Assembly: GCA_900552495.1 (NCBI GenBank) | Contig: URZY01000007.1 | Span: 1-64,000, forward strand | From: an uncultured Mycoplasmatota bacterium | GTDB taxonomy: Bacteria; Bacillota_I; Bacilli_A; RF39; UBA660 | Direction of reading: 5' to 3' | DNA length: 64,000 nt | Shown: positions 54,208 to 62,921 of the stretch, one piece after another | Position numbering within the stretch: the stretch's first letter is position 1 | Layout: each line of letters begins with the position of its first letter | Notes under the pieces: generated by a model | Told to the model about the DNA's origin: nothing | Databases searched by the model: none | Seen by the model: only the letters and a program-made list of their open reading frames with translations | Made by a program: the position numbers and the translations under genes

Positions 54208-55794
54208 CTATTGTTCTCTTTCTAAATATTCTTCATATGGAATACTTCTATCAACAATATGACCATCTTCTAAAATTTCAATTACACGATTAGTAACTGT
54301 ATTATTAAGTTCATAATCACGAGAAGTAAATAACACTTCCCCTTGAAAATTAACTAATCCTTTATTCAAAGATGTAATACTTTCAAGATCTAAATGGTTT
54401 GTTGGTTCATCTAATATTAGGAAATTTGGATTTTCAAGCATCATCTTCGACAACATACATCTTGCTTTTTCTCCTCCGGATAAAACATTTACTTTCTTAA
54501 AAACATCCTCACCCGAAAATAACATTCTCCCTAGGAAGCCACGTAAAATTGTTTCATCTTTTATATCATAATACTGTCCAATCCATTCCATAATGTTTTT
54601 ATCAGTATTAAAATATTCATTATTATCCTGTGGTAAATACGCTGGGTTAATAGTTTTTCCCCACTCGATACTACCACTATCATATTTTTCTTTTCCCATT
54701 AAAATATTAAATAAAGTAGTTTTAACCATATCATCTTGAGCTATAAAAGTAATTTTATCACCTTTTAAAATAGTAAACGATACTTTATCTAAAATTGTTT
54801 TTCCATCTACTATCTTAGTCAAATTTTCTACTTTTAATATTTCTTTCCCTGCCGGCTTCTCAATTTTAAAATCAATATATGGATATTTTCTTGATGAAGG
54901 AATAATTTCATCCAACTGAATCTTCTCTAACATCTTCTTACGTGATGTTGCTTGCTTACTCTTAGAAGCATTAGCTGAAAATCTCGCAATAAATGACTGT
55001 AATTCCTTTATTTTTTCTTCTTTTTTCTTATTAGATTCTTTCATTTGTCTCTGTAATAATTCACTTGACTCATACCAGAAATCATAATTACCTACATACA
55101 ACTTAATCTTCCCATAATCAATATCAGCAATATGAGTACAAACCTTATTTAAAAAGTGACGGTCATGAGAAACAATAATAACTGTATTATCAAAGTTAAT
55201 TAAAAATTCTTCTAACCAACGAATAGCTTCTAAGTCCAAACTGTTAGTTGGCTCATCTAACAATAAAATATCAGGATTCCCAAACAAAGCTTGAGCTAAT
55301 AAAACCTTTACACGTTCTTTAACAGGAAGTTCTCCCATCGTCATATAATGATGTTCAACATCAACACCTAAATTACTTAATAATTGAGCGGCATCTGGTT
55401 CAGCATTCCAACCATCAAGTTCCATAAACTCTGCCTCAAGTTCTGCCAAACGCATACCATCTTCATCACTAAACTCAGTCTGTTGATACATTCTATCTTT
55501 TTCTTCCATTATTTTATACAATTTATCATTACCCATAATAACAACATCAATCACTCTTTTATCATCATATTGATAATGATCTTGTCTCAAAAAAGATAAT
55601 CTCTCATCTTTCGAAATTACAACTTCACCTGTCGTTGTTTCTACCTCTCCTGATAAGATTTTTAAAAATGTTGATTTCCCTGATCCATTAGCTCCTATTA
55701 ATCCATAGCAATTACCATTAGTAAATTTTATATTGACTTCGTCAAATAAAGTCCTCTTCCCAAATTTTAAACTAACATTATTAACCTGTATCAC
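54208..55794 (-). CDS. ABC-F family ATPase (YbiT-like)
   Basis: About 528 residues, two ABC domains and no membrane part. Walker A copies are GANGSGKST and a degenerate second one 'FIAQDDMVKTTLF'; the linker in between is the ABC-F interaction segment rich in Lys, and the second domain has LSGGEKARCM and ILDEPTNHLDLE. ABC-F proteins act on the ribosome E site. GAGGTGATAAAA precedes the GTG at 55794, giving the usual M-IQVNNVSLKFGKR start. The second Walker A lacks the Lys-rich GxxGxGKS form, which is odd. Confidence 0.88.
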   Translation of the reverse strand: MIQVNNVSLKFGKRTLFDEVNIKFTNGNCYGLIGANGSGKSTFLKILSGEVETTTGEVVISKDERLSFLRQDHYQYDDKRVIDVVIMGNDKLYKIMEEKDRMYQQTEFSDEDGMRLAELEAEFMELDGWNAEPDAAQLLSNLGVDVEHHYMTMGELPVKERVKVLLAQALFGNPDILLLDEPTNSLDLEAIRWLEEFLINFDNTVIIVSHDRHFLNKVCTHIADIDYGKIKLYVGNYDFWYESSELLQRQMKESNKKKEEKIKELQSFIARFSANASKSKQATSRKKMLEKIQLDEIIPSSRKYPYIDFKIEKPAGKEILKVENLTKIVDGKTILDKVSFTILKGDKITFIAQDDMVKTTLFNILMGKEKYDSGSIEWGKTINPAYLPQDNNEYFNTDKNIMEWIGQYYDIKDETILRGFLGRMLFSGEDVFKKVNVLSGGEKARCMLSKMMLENPNFLILDEPTNHLDLESITSLNKGLVNFQGEVLFTSRDYELNNTVTNRVIEILEDGHIVDRSIPYEEYLEREQ

Positions 55795-55858
55795 TTTTAT
55801 CACCTCATATATCAAATCCATCTTATTTTACCAAAAAATAAAAGAAATGACAAGGCTT

Positions 55859-56527
55859 CTATTTTGTCATTCTTTTAATGTGCTGTTTAATCGATTCAGA
55901 ACCAGTCGCCATCTCCCTCATTTGCCAACTTAAACACTCCGACTCATCATAATTGCTATCATATTTTCTTTTCTTTGCTTTACTAATCTTAACTAATCCA
56001 AATAAATCATCTAATACAAATGTATTTAATTGTGAAATATTATTTCTATAAATCTCCCTCTCATGTGTATTTCTCCGAAATGTAAAACTTCCTGGATCAC
56101 AAAAATACAAAGAGCCATCATATAACATATTATCTAAATTAAAATCATCAACATCCACCCCATTATCAGCAAGTAATCGCATATCATCTTCCAAAATTTC
56201 CAACTCATCTAAAAAATGTTCCATTTCCATATTTAAAATTGCATTTCTTGAACATTTTCTAATAAACTTTGTAGTATAACCTTTAAATTCCGAATTTTCT
56301 GGAATTCTTATTATTTTTCTAGGTAATAATACTCTTTTCGTTGGAATAGTTGTTAATTTAACTACCTCTTCTTCACTCAGTCTATATTTCATACAATAAT
56401 CTTTATACAATTTCAAGGCCTCATCTCTATATTGAAACACTTCCGCTTCTGTACCCTCATCAATAAACATATAATCTAATTCATCATCACTAAATTCAAC
56501 TTCATCTCTATCAATCAATAATTTCAT
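55859..56527 (-). CDS. Small kinase-like protein
   Basis: About 222 residues. The pattern is a reduced protein-kinase fold: 'TEAEVFQYRDEALKLYK' with the ATP Lys, then DDFNLDNMLY (catalytic Asp and Asn) and 'YFCDPGSF', which stands in the place of the DFG motif as Asp-Pro-Gly. Related to aminoglycoside or lantibiotic kinases more than to Ser/Thr kinases. GAGGGAGGGG is seven bases before the ATG at 56527. Substrate unknown. It follows oapA by about 70 bases. Confidence 0.65.
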   Translation of the reverse strand: MKLLIDRDEVEFSDDELDYMFIDEGTEAEVFQYRDEALKLYKDYCMKYRLSEEEVVKLTTIPTKRVLLPRKIIRIPENSEFKGYTTKFIRKCSRNAILNMEMEHFLDELEILEDDMRLLADNGVDVDDFNLDNMLYDGSLYFCDPGSFTFRRNTHEREIYRNNISQLNTFVLDDLFGLVKISKAKKRKYDSNYDESECLSWQMREMATGSESIKQHIKRMTK

Positions 56528-56596
56528 TAGGAACCCCTCCCTCAATTGTTCAAATATTATACCACAAAATGAGAAAAAAAGCAAAAAAAAAGAGTT

Positions 56597-57193
56597 TTAC
56601 CCCTTATAAAACACAGATACTATTTTAGCAAATTCATATAAAATAATGTCACTCTTATTCATAGCAAAACTCTTCCCCATCGCTTTTCCGCCAATAGTAA
56701 GCGAAGCTACTATAGCTGCTATTGTTAAATTAACAAACAGTAAATCTACCTTCATTACATTTGCCAAACAAGCTGCAATTGTCGTCGCAGCCGCACCAGA
56801 AATAATTCCACAGATATCACCAATTACATCATTACAAAAACTCGATACCTTATCAGCATTTTTTTTAAATTTAACCGCAACATTTGCTCCTCTAACTTGT
56901 CTAGCATTCATAGAATGAAAAACCTTTTCGTCAGCACTATTAACAGCAACTCCAATAATATCAAAAATAATACCAATCACAATAAATAATAAAGTTATTA
57001 AAATTCCAATCCAAATATTTAAATTTGGAATAGTCATCTGTGAAACAAATGATAAAGAAAATGAAATCACAAAAGCCATTACTACTATCTTTACTATCCA
57101 TTTAACATCAACATGTTCTTTCTTAACTTTTTCTTTTCTTCTTGTTTGTACTATTAAGTTCTCTAATTCCTCATTTTTTTTCTTTTTAAACAT
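56597..57193 (-). CDS. oapA: OapA-like OLE RNA-associated membrane protein
   Basis: About 198 residues with four membrane helices in two pairs. The block 'DIIGVAVNSADEKVFHSM' and then NDVIGDICGIISG carry the Asp-x-x-x-Asp pattern known in OLE-associated protein A; the family is also related to CorB/CNNM (DUF21) proteins. OapA binds OLE RNA at the membrane and OLE complexes are linked to Mg2+ and alcohol stress. The gene follows the probable OLE RNA by about 30 bases, as in known loci. AGAGG precedes the ATG at 57193. Confidence 0.82.
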   Translation of the reverse strand: MFKKKKNEELENLIVQTRRKEKVKKEHVDVKWIVKIVVMAFVISFSLSFVSQMTIPNLNIWIGILITLLFIVIGIIFDIIGVAVNSADEKVFHSMNARQVRGANVAVKFKKNADKVSSFCNDVIGDICGIISGAAATTIAACLANVMKVDLLFVNLTIAAIVASLTIGGKAMGKSFAMNKSDIILYEFAKIVSVFYKG

Positions 57194-57220
57194 TTCTTTT
57201 ATACCTCTTAATCTTAACAA

Positions 57221-57246
57221 TTAAAAAAGTAGTTCAAGACTACTTT
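57221..57246 (-). terminator. Intrinsic terminator of the OLE RNA gene
   Basis: AAAGTAGT and ACTACTTT pair around CTTGA on the minus strand, followed by a T run. Some read-through would be needed for oapA, unless it has a separate promoter. Confidence 0.85.
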
Positions 57247-57848
57247 AAACACTAATTAATTGTATGGCTGTCATTGTAGTAAACTCTGAGCCTTAGGTCA
57301 AGTAGAATTTCTCTGATTTCAACACTATCGTTACCAATAATGCGGTTCCCCTTTACTGAAATCAATATGCCGTCTCCGTGCATACAACTTGATCACCACT
57401 TAGTGCCCACTGCAATCCTATAATGAACTACACCCTAGGAGATTTCCCCACCAACACTTTACTTCTAATTCTTTTTTGCAATAGAAATTTCAAAACGCAA
57501 TGCTTTCTTTAGGTGGCCGCCTAAACAAAGTAAGATCATTTATCCCAATACTATCACTCAAGACAGGCTACACTGCACATAGCTTGCGCCACAATACAGG
57601 TTCTATCCAATCTCGTAACAAATCCATCAGTCTGTACGTATAGGTTTGCTACAAAAACAGGTCTCCACAGACATAGGGTCGTTGATCGTATGCCATTACG
57701 AGCGCCCTATATCTTTCATCTTCAGCATTCACCCCAAACTGGGCGTAAGAAGCAAACACCAAAGGTTTCACAGATATGCCCTTTAACGATTGTTTAATCT
57801 CGTCTTCCTAGTAAAGTAATTGACTAGAATAATGTGCCATCAATTACG
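57226..57848 (-). ncRNA. ole: Probable OLE RNA (ornate large extremophilic RNA)
   Basis: About 620 nt without a coding frame, bounded by a perfect promoter and a terminator. The base composition is clearly richer in G and C than the flanking genes, and it contains many short self-complementary segments, for example TAGGCGGCC/GGCCACCTA and the GC-rich patch near 57700-57710. OLE RNA is about 600 nt and its gene is commonly followed by oapA, which is what is seen here. I could not align it to the consensus, so the identity rests on size, structure and neighbour. Confidence 0.8.
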
Positions 57849-57854
57849 CATTAC

Positions 57855-57883
57855 ATTATATCATGTTACTAACAATTTGTCAA
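57855..57883 (-). promoter_or_regulatory. Consensus sigma-A promoter of the OLE RNA gene
   Basis: TTGACA at 57878-57883 and TATAAT at 57855-57860 with 17 bases between. Start near 57848. Confidence 0.92.
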
Positions 57884-57904
57884 GGTTCGACCTCTACGTA
57901 TGCC

Positions 57905-59080
57905 TTAGTTAGTTGTAGATTTTACCTTTATCATTTGACCATCTTTCTTTAATGTAGCTTTAAGCTCCGTTGAAAAATACGCTCTTTGATAAGAGCCAAA
58001 CTCTAAAATATCATCTACATAACTATCATATGGTTTTTCATCAAAAATATTCGCAATTAATATTTCATTATAAAAGTAAGAAATTCTTGCTGGATCATCA
58101 ATTTCATACCTTGTCTCAATAACCTTTCTAAAAAGTGGAATAAAACCACTTATAAGTTCTTCTTTTGATAATTTTTCCTCATCCTTTTTCAACTCACCAT
58201 TATATTGCCGCATCATTCTATCAAGCATCACTAAACTCTTATCAACTTCTTCTTCATTCAAAGTAACATTAGCAATACTTTTACTAATTGCTGACATATC
58301 TCCCGTTGAATAAGCCTCTAATACAGCTTCCGGGGAACTGACCTCACACAACATTTTAACAACAGCAACTTCAAAAGGATAATTTTTATTTTCTATAAAA
58401 GGATTATCTGAAAAATACTCATTTGCCAATAACTCTGTAACGCCTTCCTTAAAATAAGTTGGTAAATTAACTGAATTATCAGTGGTAAAAATACAATGGA
58501 TGATTTCATGAAACAAAACCCTAAACTCTGGATCATCAACAAACACACCAATACTGCAATGATCATAATCAAAGACTCCTTCTGTTCTTCGATCGCTAAA
58601 GAAAGGACGTCCTTTATATAAAACCTCCGCATTAAGTAACGCCTTATAACAAGCCTCCTTATTTGCATATGGATTATCTTTAATTACTTGAATAGCTCTC
58701 GCAAAGACCTCTTTTCTGGTCTCATCAAGATTATCATTTTCCAAAATAGCGTTAAATAAGCAATAGTCATCCTCATCTTCCAACTTAATATCTGTTCCTA
58801 ATTCCCCATTTATTTTTGAAATCATATTCGAAACTTCGTCTTCAGAAATAACTAATTCATTACCAGAATAAACATTCTCATTACTTAACATTCTATCTTT
58901 CGGATTGAACATACTATAATTAATATACAAATTAAGAAATAAAAGGGATACCATAAATGTAGAGGCAAGAGAACAAACAATCTTCGGACTCTTAAAAATT
59001 GTCATCAAAAAATTTTGGTGCGTAACTTCTTCAGATCTTTCTTCATCAACATTAGTTTTATTATCACTATGCATTTTCAT
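57905..59080 (-). CDS. Membrane-anchored putative zinc metallopeptidase
   Basis: 391 residues. A cytosolic Asp/Glu-rich start, one membrane helix at about 30-55 and an outer domain. It holds FHEIIHCIF (HExxH zinc motif) and, about 20 residues on, 'KEGVTELLANEYF' with Glu residues in the place of the third gluzincin ligand. The substrate is unknown. GGGGAG precedes the ATG. A second protein with HExxH and one membrane helix lies at 61284. Confidence 0.7.
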   Translation of the reverse strand: MKMHSDNKTNVDEERSEEVTHQNFLMTIFKSPKIVCSLASTFMVSLLFLNLYINYSMFNPKDRMLSNENVYSGNELVISEDEVSNMISKINGELGTDIKLEDEDDYCLFNAILENDNLDETRKEVFARAIQVIKDNPYANKEACYKALLNAEVLYKGRPFFSDRRTEGVFDYDHCSIGVFVDDPEFRVLFHEIIHCIFTTDNSVNLPTYFKEGVTELLANEYFSDNPFIENKNYPFEVAVVKMLCEVSSPEAVLEAYSTGDMSAISKSIANVTLNEEEVDKSLVMLDRMMRQYNGELKKDEEKLSKEELISGFIPLFRKVIETRYEIDDPARISYFYNEILIANIFDEKPYDSYVDDILEFGSYQRAYFSTELKATLKKDGQMIKVKSTTN

Positions 59081-59139
59081 TATTTCTCCCCCCTTTTAAA
59101 TTTTACATATTATAACATACTATTATCTTTTTTTCAAGC

Positions 59140-59165
59140 AAAAAAGACTACCTATAAGTAGTCTA
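59140..59165 (-). terminator. Intrinsic terminator after the glucosaminidase gene
   Basis: AGACTAC and GTAGTCT pair around TTATAG on the minus strand, followed by six T. Confidence 0.85.
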
Positions 59166-59819
59166 ACTATTCTTAATTATATTAACATACCAGTTAATTT
59201 TAGTTGGCCAAGTACTTCCTTCTGCATATTTAGGAGCAATCTTCTCTACGGTTGTTAATCCTCGTGAATAATAGTTTTTATATAAATTATCAATAAAACC
59301 TTTTATTCCTTCATCTAAAGTAGGAAAACTCTTATAGGATCCTCCACCACATCCAGGACTTCCTTTCTGTCCTCCAACATTATTACACTGTCTAACTAAA
59401 CTTGAACATCTTGATCGACAACCTGTCTCATGTAGCATAATAGCTGTTGCTACATATGGATCAACACCTTTTTCCAAGCAATAACTAGCAACTAAAGCTC
59501 CCTTACCAGCTATATAACCATCTCCAAGATTTCTATCAATCTTTGCTGCCAACTCATCTATCGTTAAATTATCATACACAACCTGCTTAGCTGGAATATC
59601 AACAGAAACAGGTGCCACTTCCATTTCTATTGCCTCAAAAACCAACTCTTTATTATCGTTATCCTTATCTTTAACATACATATTACTAGAAGCAGCCATA
59701 CTCTTAATATCAACTTCTTCTATACTTAGTGAAGTATCAGTTTGCAATACTATTGCCATTGAAATCATAGCAACACCTACTACTATAAGTAGTCCACATA
59801 TAATTTTCTCTTTTTTCAA
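59163..59819 (-). CDS. Membrane-anchored glucosaminidase-like (lysozyme fold) protein
   Basis: About 218 residues. One membrane helix near the N-terminus, a linker, then the glucosaminidase-type domain: 'VATAIMLHETGC' with the catalytic Glu, 'RQCNNVGGQKG', and 'FPTLDEGIKGFIDNLYKNY'. This is the endo-beta-N-acetylglucosaminidase pattern of peptidoglycan hydrolases. Four Cys in the loop (GCRSRCSS...CNN) may form disulfides. GAGGTGA is four bases before the TTG at 59819; a GTG three codons earlier is an alternative. Confidence 0.82.
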   Translation of the reverse strand: MKKEKIICGLLIVVGVAMISMAIVLQTDTSLSIEEVDIKSMAASSNMYVKDKDNDNKELVFEAIEMEVAPVSVDIPAKQVVYDNLTIDELAAKIDRNLGDGYIAGKGALVASYCLEKGVDPYVATAIMLHETGCRSRCSSLVRQCNNVGGQKGSPGCGGGSYKSFPTLDEGIKGFIDNLYKNYYSRGLTTVEKIAPKYAEGSTWPTKINWYVNIIKNS

Positions 59820-59889
59820 AGCAGTCACCTCTTATTGCTTCCCCCACTACATAAATTCTACACTCTTTAAAAAACTTTGTCAAATTATC

Positions 59890-60519
59890 CTATTTTTGCT
59901 TTTTATCAATCGGTACTAGAGCTTTATCAAACTCCATCTCAATAGTGGAACGAAAAGCCAATGACAAACCAATATATTCATGAACTCGATCAATATCAAC
60001 ATTAGACCAATTAAATTCCATTGGCCCACATGGCAAATCTTTACTCTTACCATCGGCATATTCTCTAATAAATTCCCGAATACTTCGTCCATTTCCTTCC
60101 CTAAATGGATGAATATGCAATAATTCACTATAATAAGTTGCTAAAAACACTGCTAAATCGTGCTTTGTATAAACATCTTTTATTTCTTCCTCCATAGTAT
60201 CAAATGTATATTGAAGTCGCATATCAATCTCATTAACTGGGGCAAAATAAGAATTATTCTTTTCCATATAAACAGTTCTATTTTGACCAGCAAAAGGATA
60301 GATATCCGAAAACAAATACTGATGAATAGCTCGCAAATGCTCTACTCCAAATCCCAAATCAATTGGATTTTCTTGTAACTCAACATTCTTAAAAAAACTT
60401 ATTGCCACCTCTTTTTCTTTTAATTCCGTAGCATCAGTAATTCCCAACTTATTTTTTAACACATCAGTACCAGGAATAAAATACTCGTTCCATCTTCTAG
60501 TGTTCTCTTCTTCTGTCAT
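59890..60519 (-). CDS. Fic-domain protein (probable toxin)
   Basis: About 209 residues. The catalytic motif HPFREGNGR is complete, preceded by a Fic-type helix ('LATYYSELLHIH') and by YPFAGQNRTVYM in the flap region. Fic enzymes transfer AMP or other groups to proteins such as gyrase. It overlaps the end of the antitoxin-like gene by about 23 bases. The ATG at 60519 is 11 bases after AAAGG; a GTG three codons earlier is nearer to it. Confidence 0.9.
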   Translation of the reverse strand: MTEEENTRRWNEYFIPGTDVLKNKLGITDATELKEKEVAISFFKNVELQENPIDLGFGVEHLRAIHQYLFSDIYPFAGQNRTVYMEKNNSYFAPVNEIDMRLQYTFDTMEEEIKDVYTKHDLAVFLATYYSELLHIHPFREGNGRSIREFIREYADGKSKDLPCGPMEFNWSNVDIDRVHEYIGLSLAFRSTIEMEFDKALVPIDKKQK

Positions 60520-60679
60520 AATTTTCACTACCTTTACTTTTCACTAATACCTGATTATCACTTTCTTTTTGTGAAAAAGAAGCATTAACCATTTCTAAAA
60601 TTTCTCCATTAACAATTAACCCATCTGCTTTAAATGAAGCCAAAACATTTAAAACTGGTTTTACACACTCTTTATCCAT
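60497..60679 (-). CDS. Fic antitoxin (VbhA-like)
   Basis: 60 residues. The stretch 'LASFKADGLIVNGEILEMV' contains the inhibitory pattern Ser-x-x-x-Asp-Gly (SFKADG), equivalent to the (S/T)xxx(E/D)G helix that blocks the Fic nucleotide site. AGGATGGTG precedes the ATG. It comes first and overlaps the Fic gene, the normal order of class I Fic toxin-antitoxin pairs. Confidence 0.78.
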   Translation of the reverse strand: MDKECVKPVLNVLASFKADGLIVNGEILEMVNASFSQKESDNQVLVKSKGSENYDRRREH

Positions 60680-60716
60680 ACCAAAACACCATCCTATTTA
60701 CATATTACCATAATAT

Positions 60717-60748
60717 TAAAAAAAGAAGCAACATCTTTATTTTGCTTC
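60717..60748 (-). terminator. Intrinsic terminator after the Nudix gene
   Basis: GAAGCAA and TTGCTTC pair around a ten-base loop on the minus strand, followed by seven T. Confidence 0.8.
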
Positions 60749-61258
60749 ATCTCCATACAAGTTATTATATTCATCAAGAACCAATAACATTTCCCGACCA
60801 ATTTTTTCATCTAAATTTCTCTCCTCCATTGCTCGTTTCAAAAAATTTCTTAATTCTCTAATAGAAATATAAAATAAATTAAAATCAGTCTGGCATTCTA
60901 ATTCATCATAATGTGTCTCCGCATAATTAGGTTTATCATCCGTTCGCAACACATAATAATAAATTTTATTACAAACCTTCTTATTCTGATTAAAATAATT
61001 AGAATCATATGTTGTTATTTGCATAAAAGGTCCGTTAGAAGTAACTGAAATCCCCGTTTCTTCTCTTATCTCCCTCTCTAAGCAATCATCCAAATTTTCA
61101 TCATCCTCTTTATGACCACCTGGAAATTGATAAGTTCCATTATTATGTGCTATTAAAATATCACCCGTACTATTTATAATTAATCCTTTTACACGAATTA
61201 CTTCAAAATCTAAATCTTCTTCCTGCAAATTATCATCATTAAGTAATATACGTCTCAC
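60737..61258 (-). CDS. Nudix hydrolase
   Basis: 173 residues. The Nudix box (GGHKEDDENLDDCL then EREIREETGI) is complete, and the protein continues with a long C-terminal helix. AAAGGTGG is eight bases before the GTG at 61258, which I take as the start. Substrate unknown, possibly a nucleotide sugar or oxidised nucleotide. It follows the HExxH protein by 25 bases. Confidence 0.87.
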   Translation of the reverse strand: MRRILLNDDNLQEEDLDFEVIRVKGLIINSTGDILIAHNNGTYQFPGGHKEDDENLDDCLEREIREETGISVTSNGPFMQITTYDSNYFNQNKKVCNKIYYYVLRTDDKPNYAETHYDELECQTDFNLFYISIRELRNFLKRAMEERNLDEKIGREMLLVLDEYNNLYGDEAK

Positions 61259-61283
61259 GTTTTAAACCACCTTTTCTATTAAA

Positions 61284-62315
61284 TTAATATACAAATCTTT
61301 CCCAATACTCTGTTACATTAGGCTTAACGGTCTCAAGAAAGTAATCAATTTGTTCAGACATAGTTTTGGCTTTTAGCCAAACCGTCTTTCCTGTATTTAA
61401 ACAACTTGCCTTATTAGGCATCATCATATATTCAAAAGTTGAAGCTCTATCCTCATATTCATCTGTTTGTGCATAACTATTAACAAAAGGTGCATCTGCC
61501 GAATAAACTCTCGAATAAGCATAATTATTATTAATTATTCCATACGTAAAGTCCGCTGGATTCAATGTATTCCATGAAGTAAATCTAAAACCTTTAGAAA
61601 ATATATATTTCTCAATATAATGATATACCTCATGATGAAGCGTATCATCAAAATCATAATCAGTGGCAATCGAAATAATAATATTCCTATTTGTTGAGTC
61701 TGTAACACCTGTCACATTAGCTGTTGAATATCTTTTAATTAAATATATTGTTAATGGAAAACCATTATTAGCTATTTCCTGAAAAAAACCATTTGGATAT
61801 AAAGATAGCGTACTTTTCAAATTATTAAGTGCTGTTCTTGATTCTGTAGCGTCACTAATTATAGTCGTTGACATACCTCCTACGTTATATCCAGAAACTT
61901 CACTACCATACTTTACCGTTATTCCATATTTAGTTTCTATTTCATTTCTAAGTGTATAATTAGTCTCATCAATCGTTGGTGTTGTCGGTTGAACTGGTGG
62001 TGTTACTGGTTGCTGTGGAGTTGGTGTTGAACTTGGTGACGGTTTTACTACACTAGGAGTTTGACTAGGGGTTGGAGTTGGTGTAACAGGTGTAGTTTGT
62101 TCAACCTCTTCCGGCTTATCATCAACCGACTCCACATCATCCTTATCAACCGGAGTAACAGAAATATTATCATCTGCTCCTGCCACAACCGTAACATCTT
62201 TCTTAGGATCTAAAACATAATTATCGTTAAATTGTAAATAAACCCCAAATATAATTAATACAATCGAAAAGAAGATTAACAATTTAGCCAAAAACATTTT
62301 TGCTTTTGTCGTCAT
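61284..62315 (-). CDS. Membrane-anchored, Pro-rich putative zinc metallopeptidase
   Basis: About 343 residues. A membrane helix (about 5-25), then an acidic and a Pro/Thr-rich linker (TPTPTPSQTPSVV and similar, about 80-125) that would pass the cell wall. The outer domain holds HHEVYHYIEKY (HExxH) and, further on, 'AQTDEYEDRASTFEYM' with possible third ligand Glu. AAGGGAG is seven bases before the ATG at 62315. Function unknown; similar in plan to the protein at 57905. Confidence 0.72.
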   Translation of the reverse strand: MTTKAKMFLAKLLIFFSIVLIIFGVYLQFNDNYVLDPKKDVTVVAGADDNISVTPVDKDDVESVDDKPEEVEQTTPVTPTPTPSQTPSVVKPSPSSTPTPQQPVTPPVQPTTPTIDETNYTLRNEIETKYGITVKYGSEVSGYNVGGMSTTIISDATESRTALNNLKSTLSLYPNGFFQEIANNGFPLTIYLIKRYSTANVTGVTDSTNRNIIISIATDYDFDDTLHHEVYHYIEKYIFSKGFRFTSWNTLNPADFTYGIINNNYAYSRVYSADAPFVNSYAQTDEYEDRASTFEYMMMPNKASCLNTGKTVWLKAKTMSEQIDYFLETVKPNVTEYWERFVY

Positions 62316-62386
62316 ATTAACACTCCCTTCTACTATAAACAATTATATCAAACTTTCTATATAAATTACTACTATAAAAAAGAAAA

Positions 62387-62410
62387 CAGTATCAAATACT
62401 GTTAACCTAA
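62387..62410 (-). terminator. Intrinsic terminator after the tail-anchored gene
   Basis: AACAGTAT and ATACTGTT pair around TTG on the minus strand, followed by a T-rich run. It overlaps the gene end. Confidence 0.8.
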
Positions 62411-62911
62411 AAGTAAAGCCGTCGCAATAATTACCATTCCTATCGCACTTATTAAAAACAATGTATAAAGAAATGTAACATTTCCTTTCTCATTTGTTGT
62501 TAGCGTCTTTTTTGTTCGTTCTTCATCAGTTTTTACTAATTTCATTAAATAATTGGCATATTCTAACGTAATTCCATCAATACTCATCAAATCATTATCA
62601 TCAGTAATTATCCTGTATGTATACTTATTATCAGCATTCATATCAATACTATCACTTACTGCCACAACCATACTATTATAATATGCTAAAACAAATTTTT
62701 CTAAAAACTCTTTATAAAATTCATCATCACATATAAATGAGGCTTTCTTTAATGTATCTTTAGTACCATCTTGTTGAATGAACTCTACCGTATTAGTGCA
62801 AACTTCCTCTTCAATATTAAAATTAATTAATACCGAATTCTCTTTTGTTGTTAATCGTGCTGCATTCAGTAAACTTTCAATATATTCATCATACTTCTCT
62901 TTATTAATCAT
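62402..62911 (-). CDS. Tail-anchored small protein, unknown function
   Basis: 169 residues. A soluble, acidic N-terminal part and one C-terminal membrane helix (about 148-168: 'FLYTLFLISAIGMVIIA'), so it is anchored by its tail. No family recognised. AGGTAGGATT precedes the ATG. It follows the low-complexity protein gene by ten bases and is probably co-transcribed with it. Confidence 0.6.
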   Translation of the reverse strand: MINKEKYDEYIESLLNAARLTTKENSVLINFNIEEEVCTNTVEFIQQDGTKDTLKKASFICDDEFYKEFLEKFVLAYYNSMVVAVSDSIDMNADNKYTYRIITDDNDLMSIDGITLEYANYLMKLVKTDEERTKKTLTTNEKGNVTFLYTLFLISAIGMVIIATALLLG

Positions 62912-62921
62912 AATCCTACCT

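Noticed and set aside
57240..57848. tmRNA or RNase P RNA for the long non-coding gene
   Set aside because: No Ala-type acceptor stem with tag frame for tmRNA, and no GAGGAAAGTCC-like or other RNase P core block was seen. Size and neighbour fit OLE RNA better.
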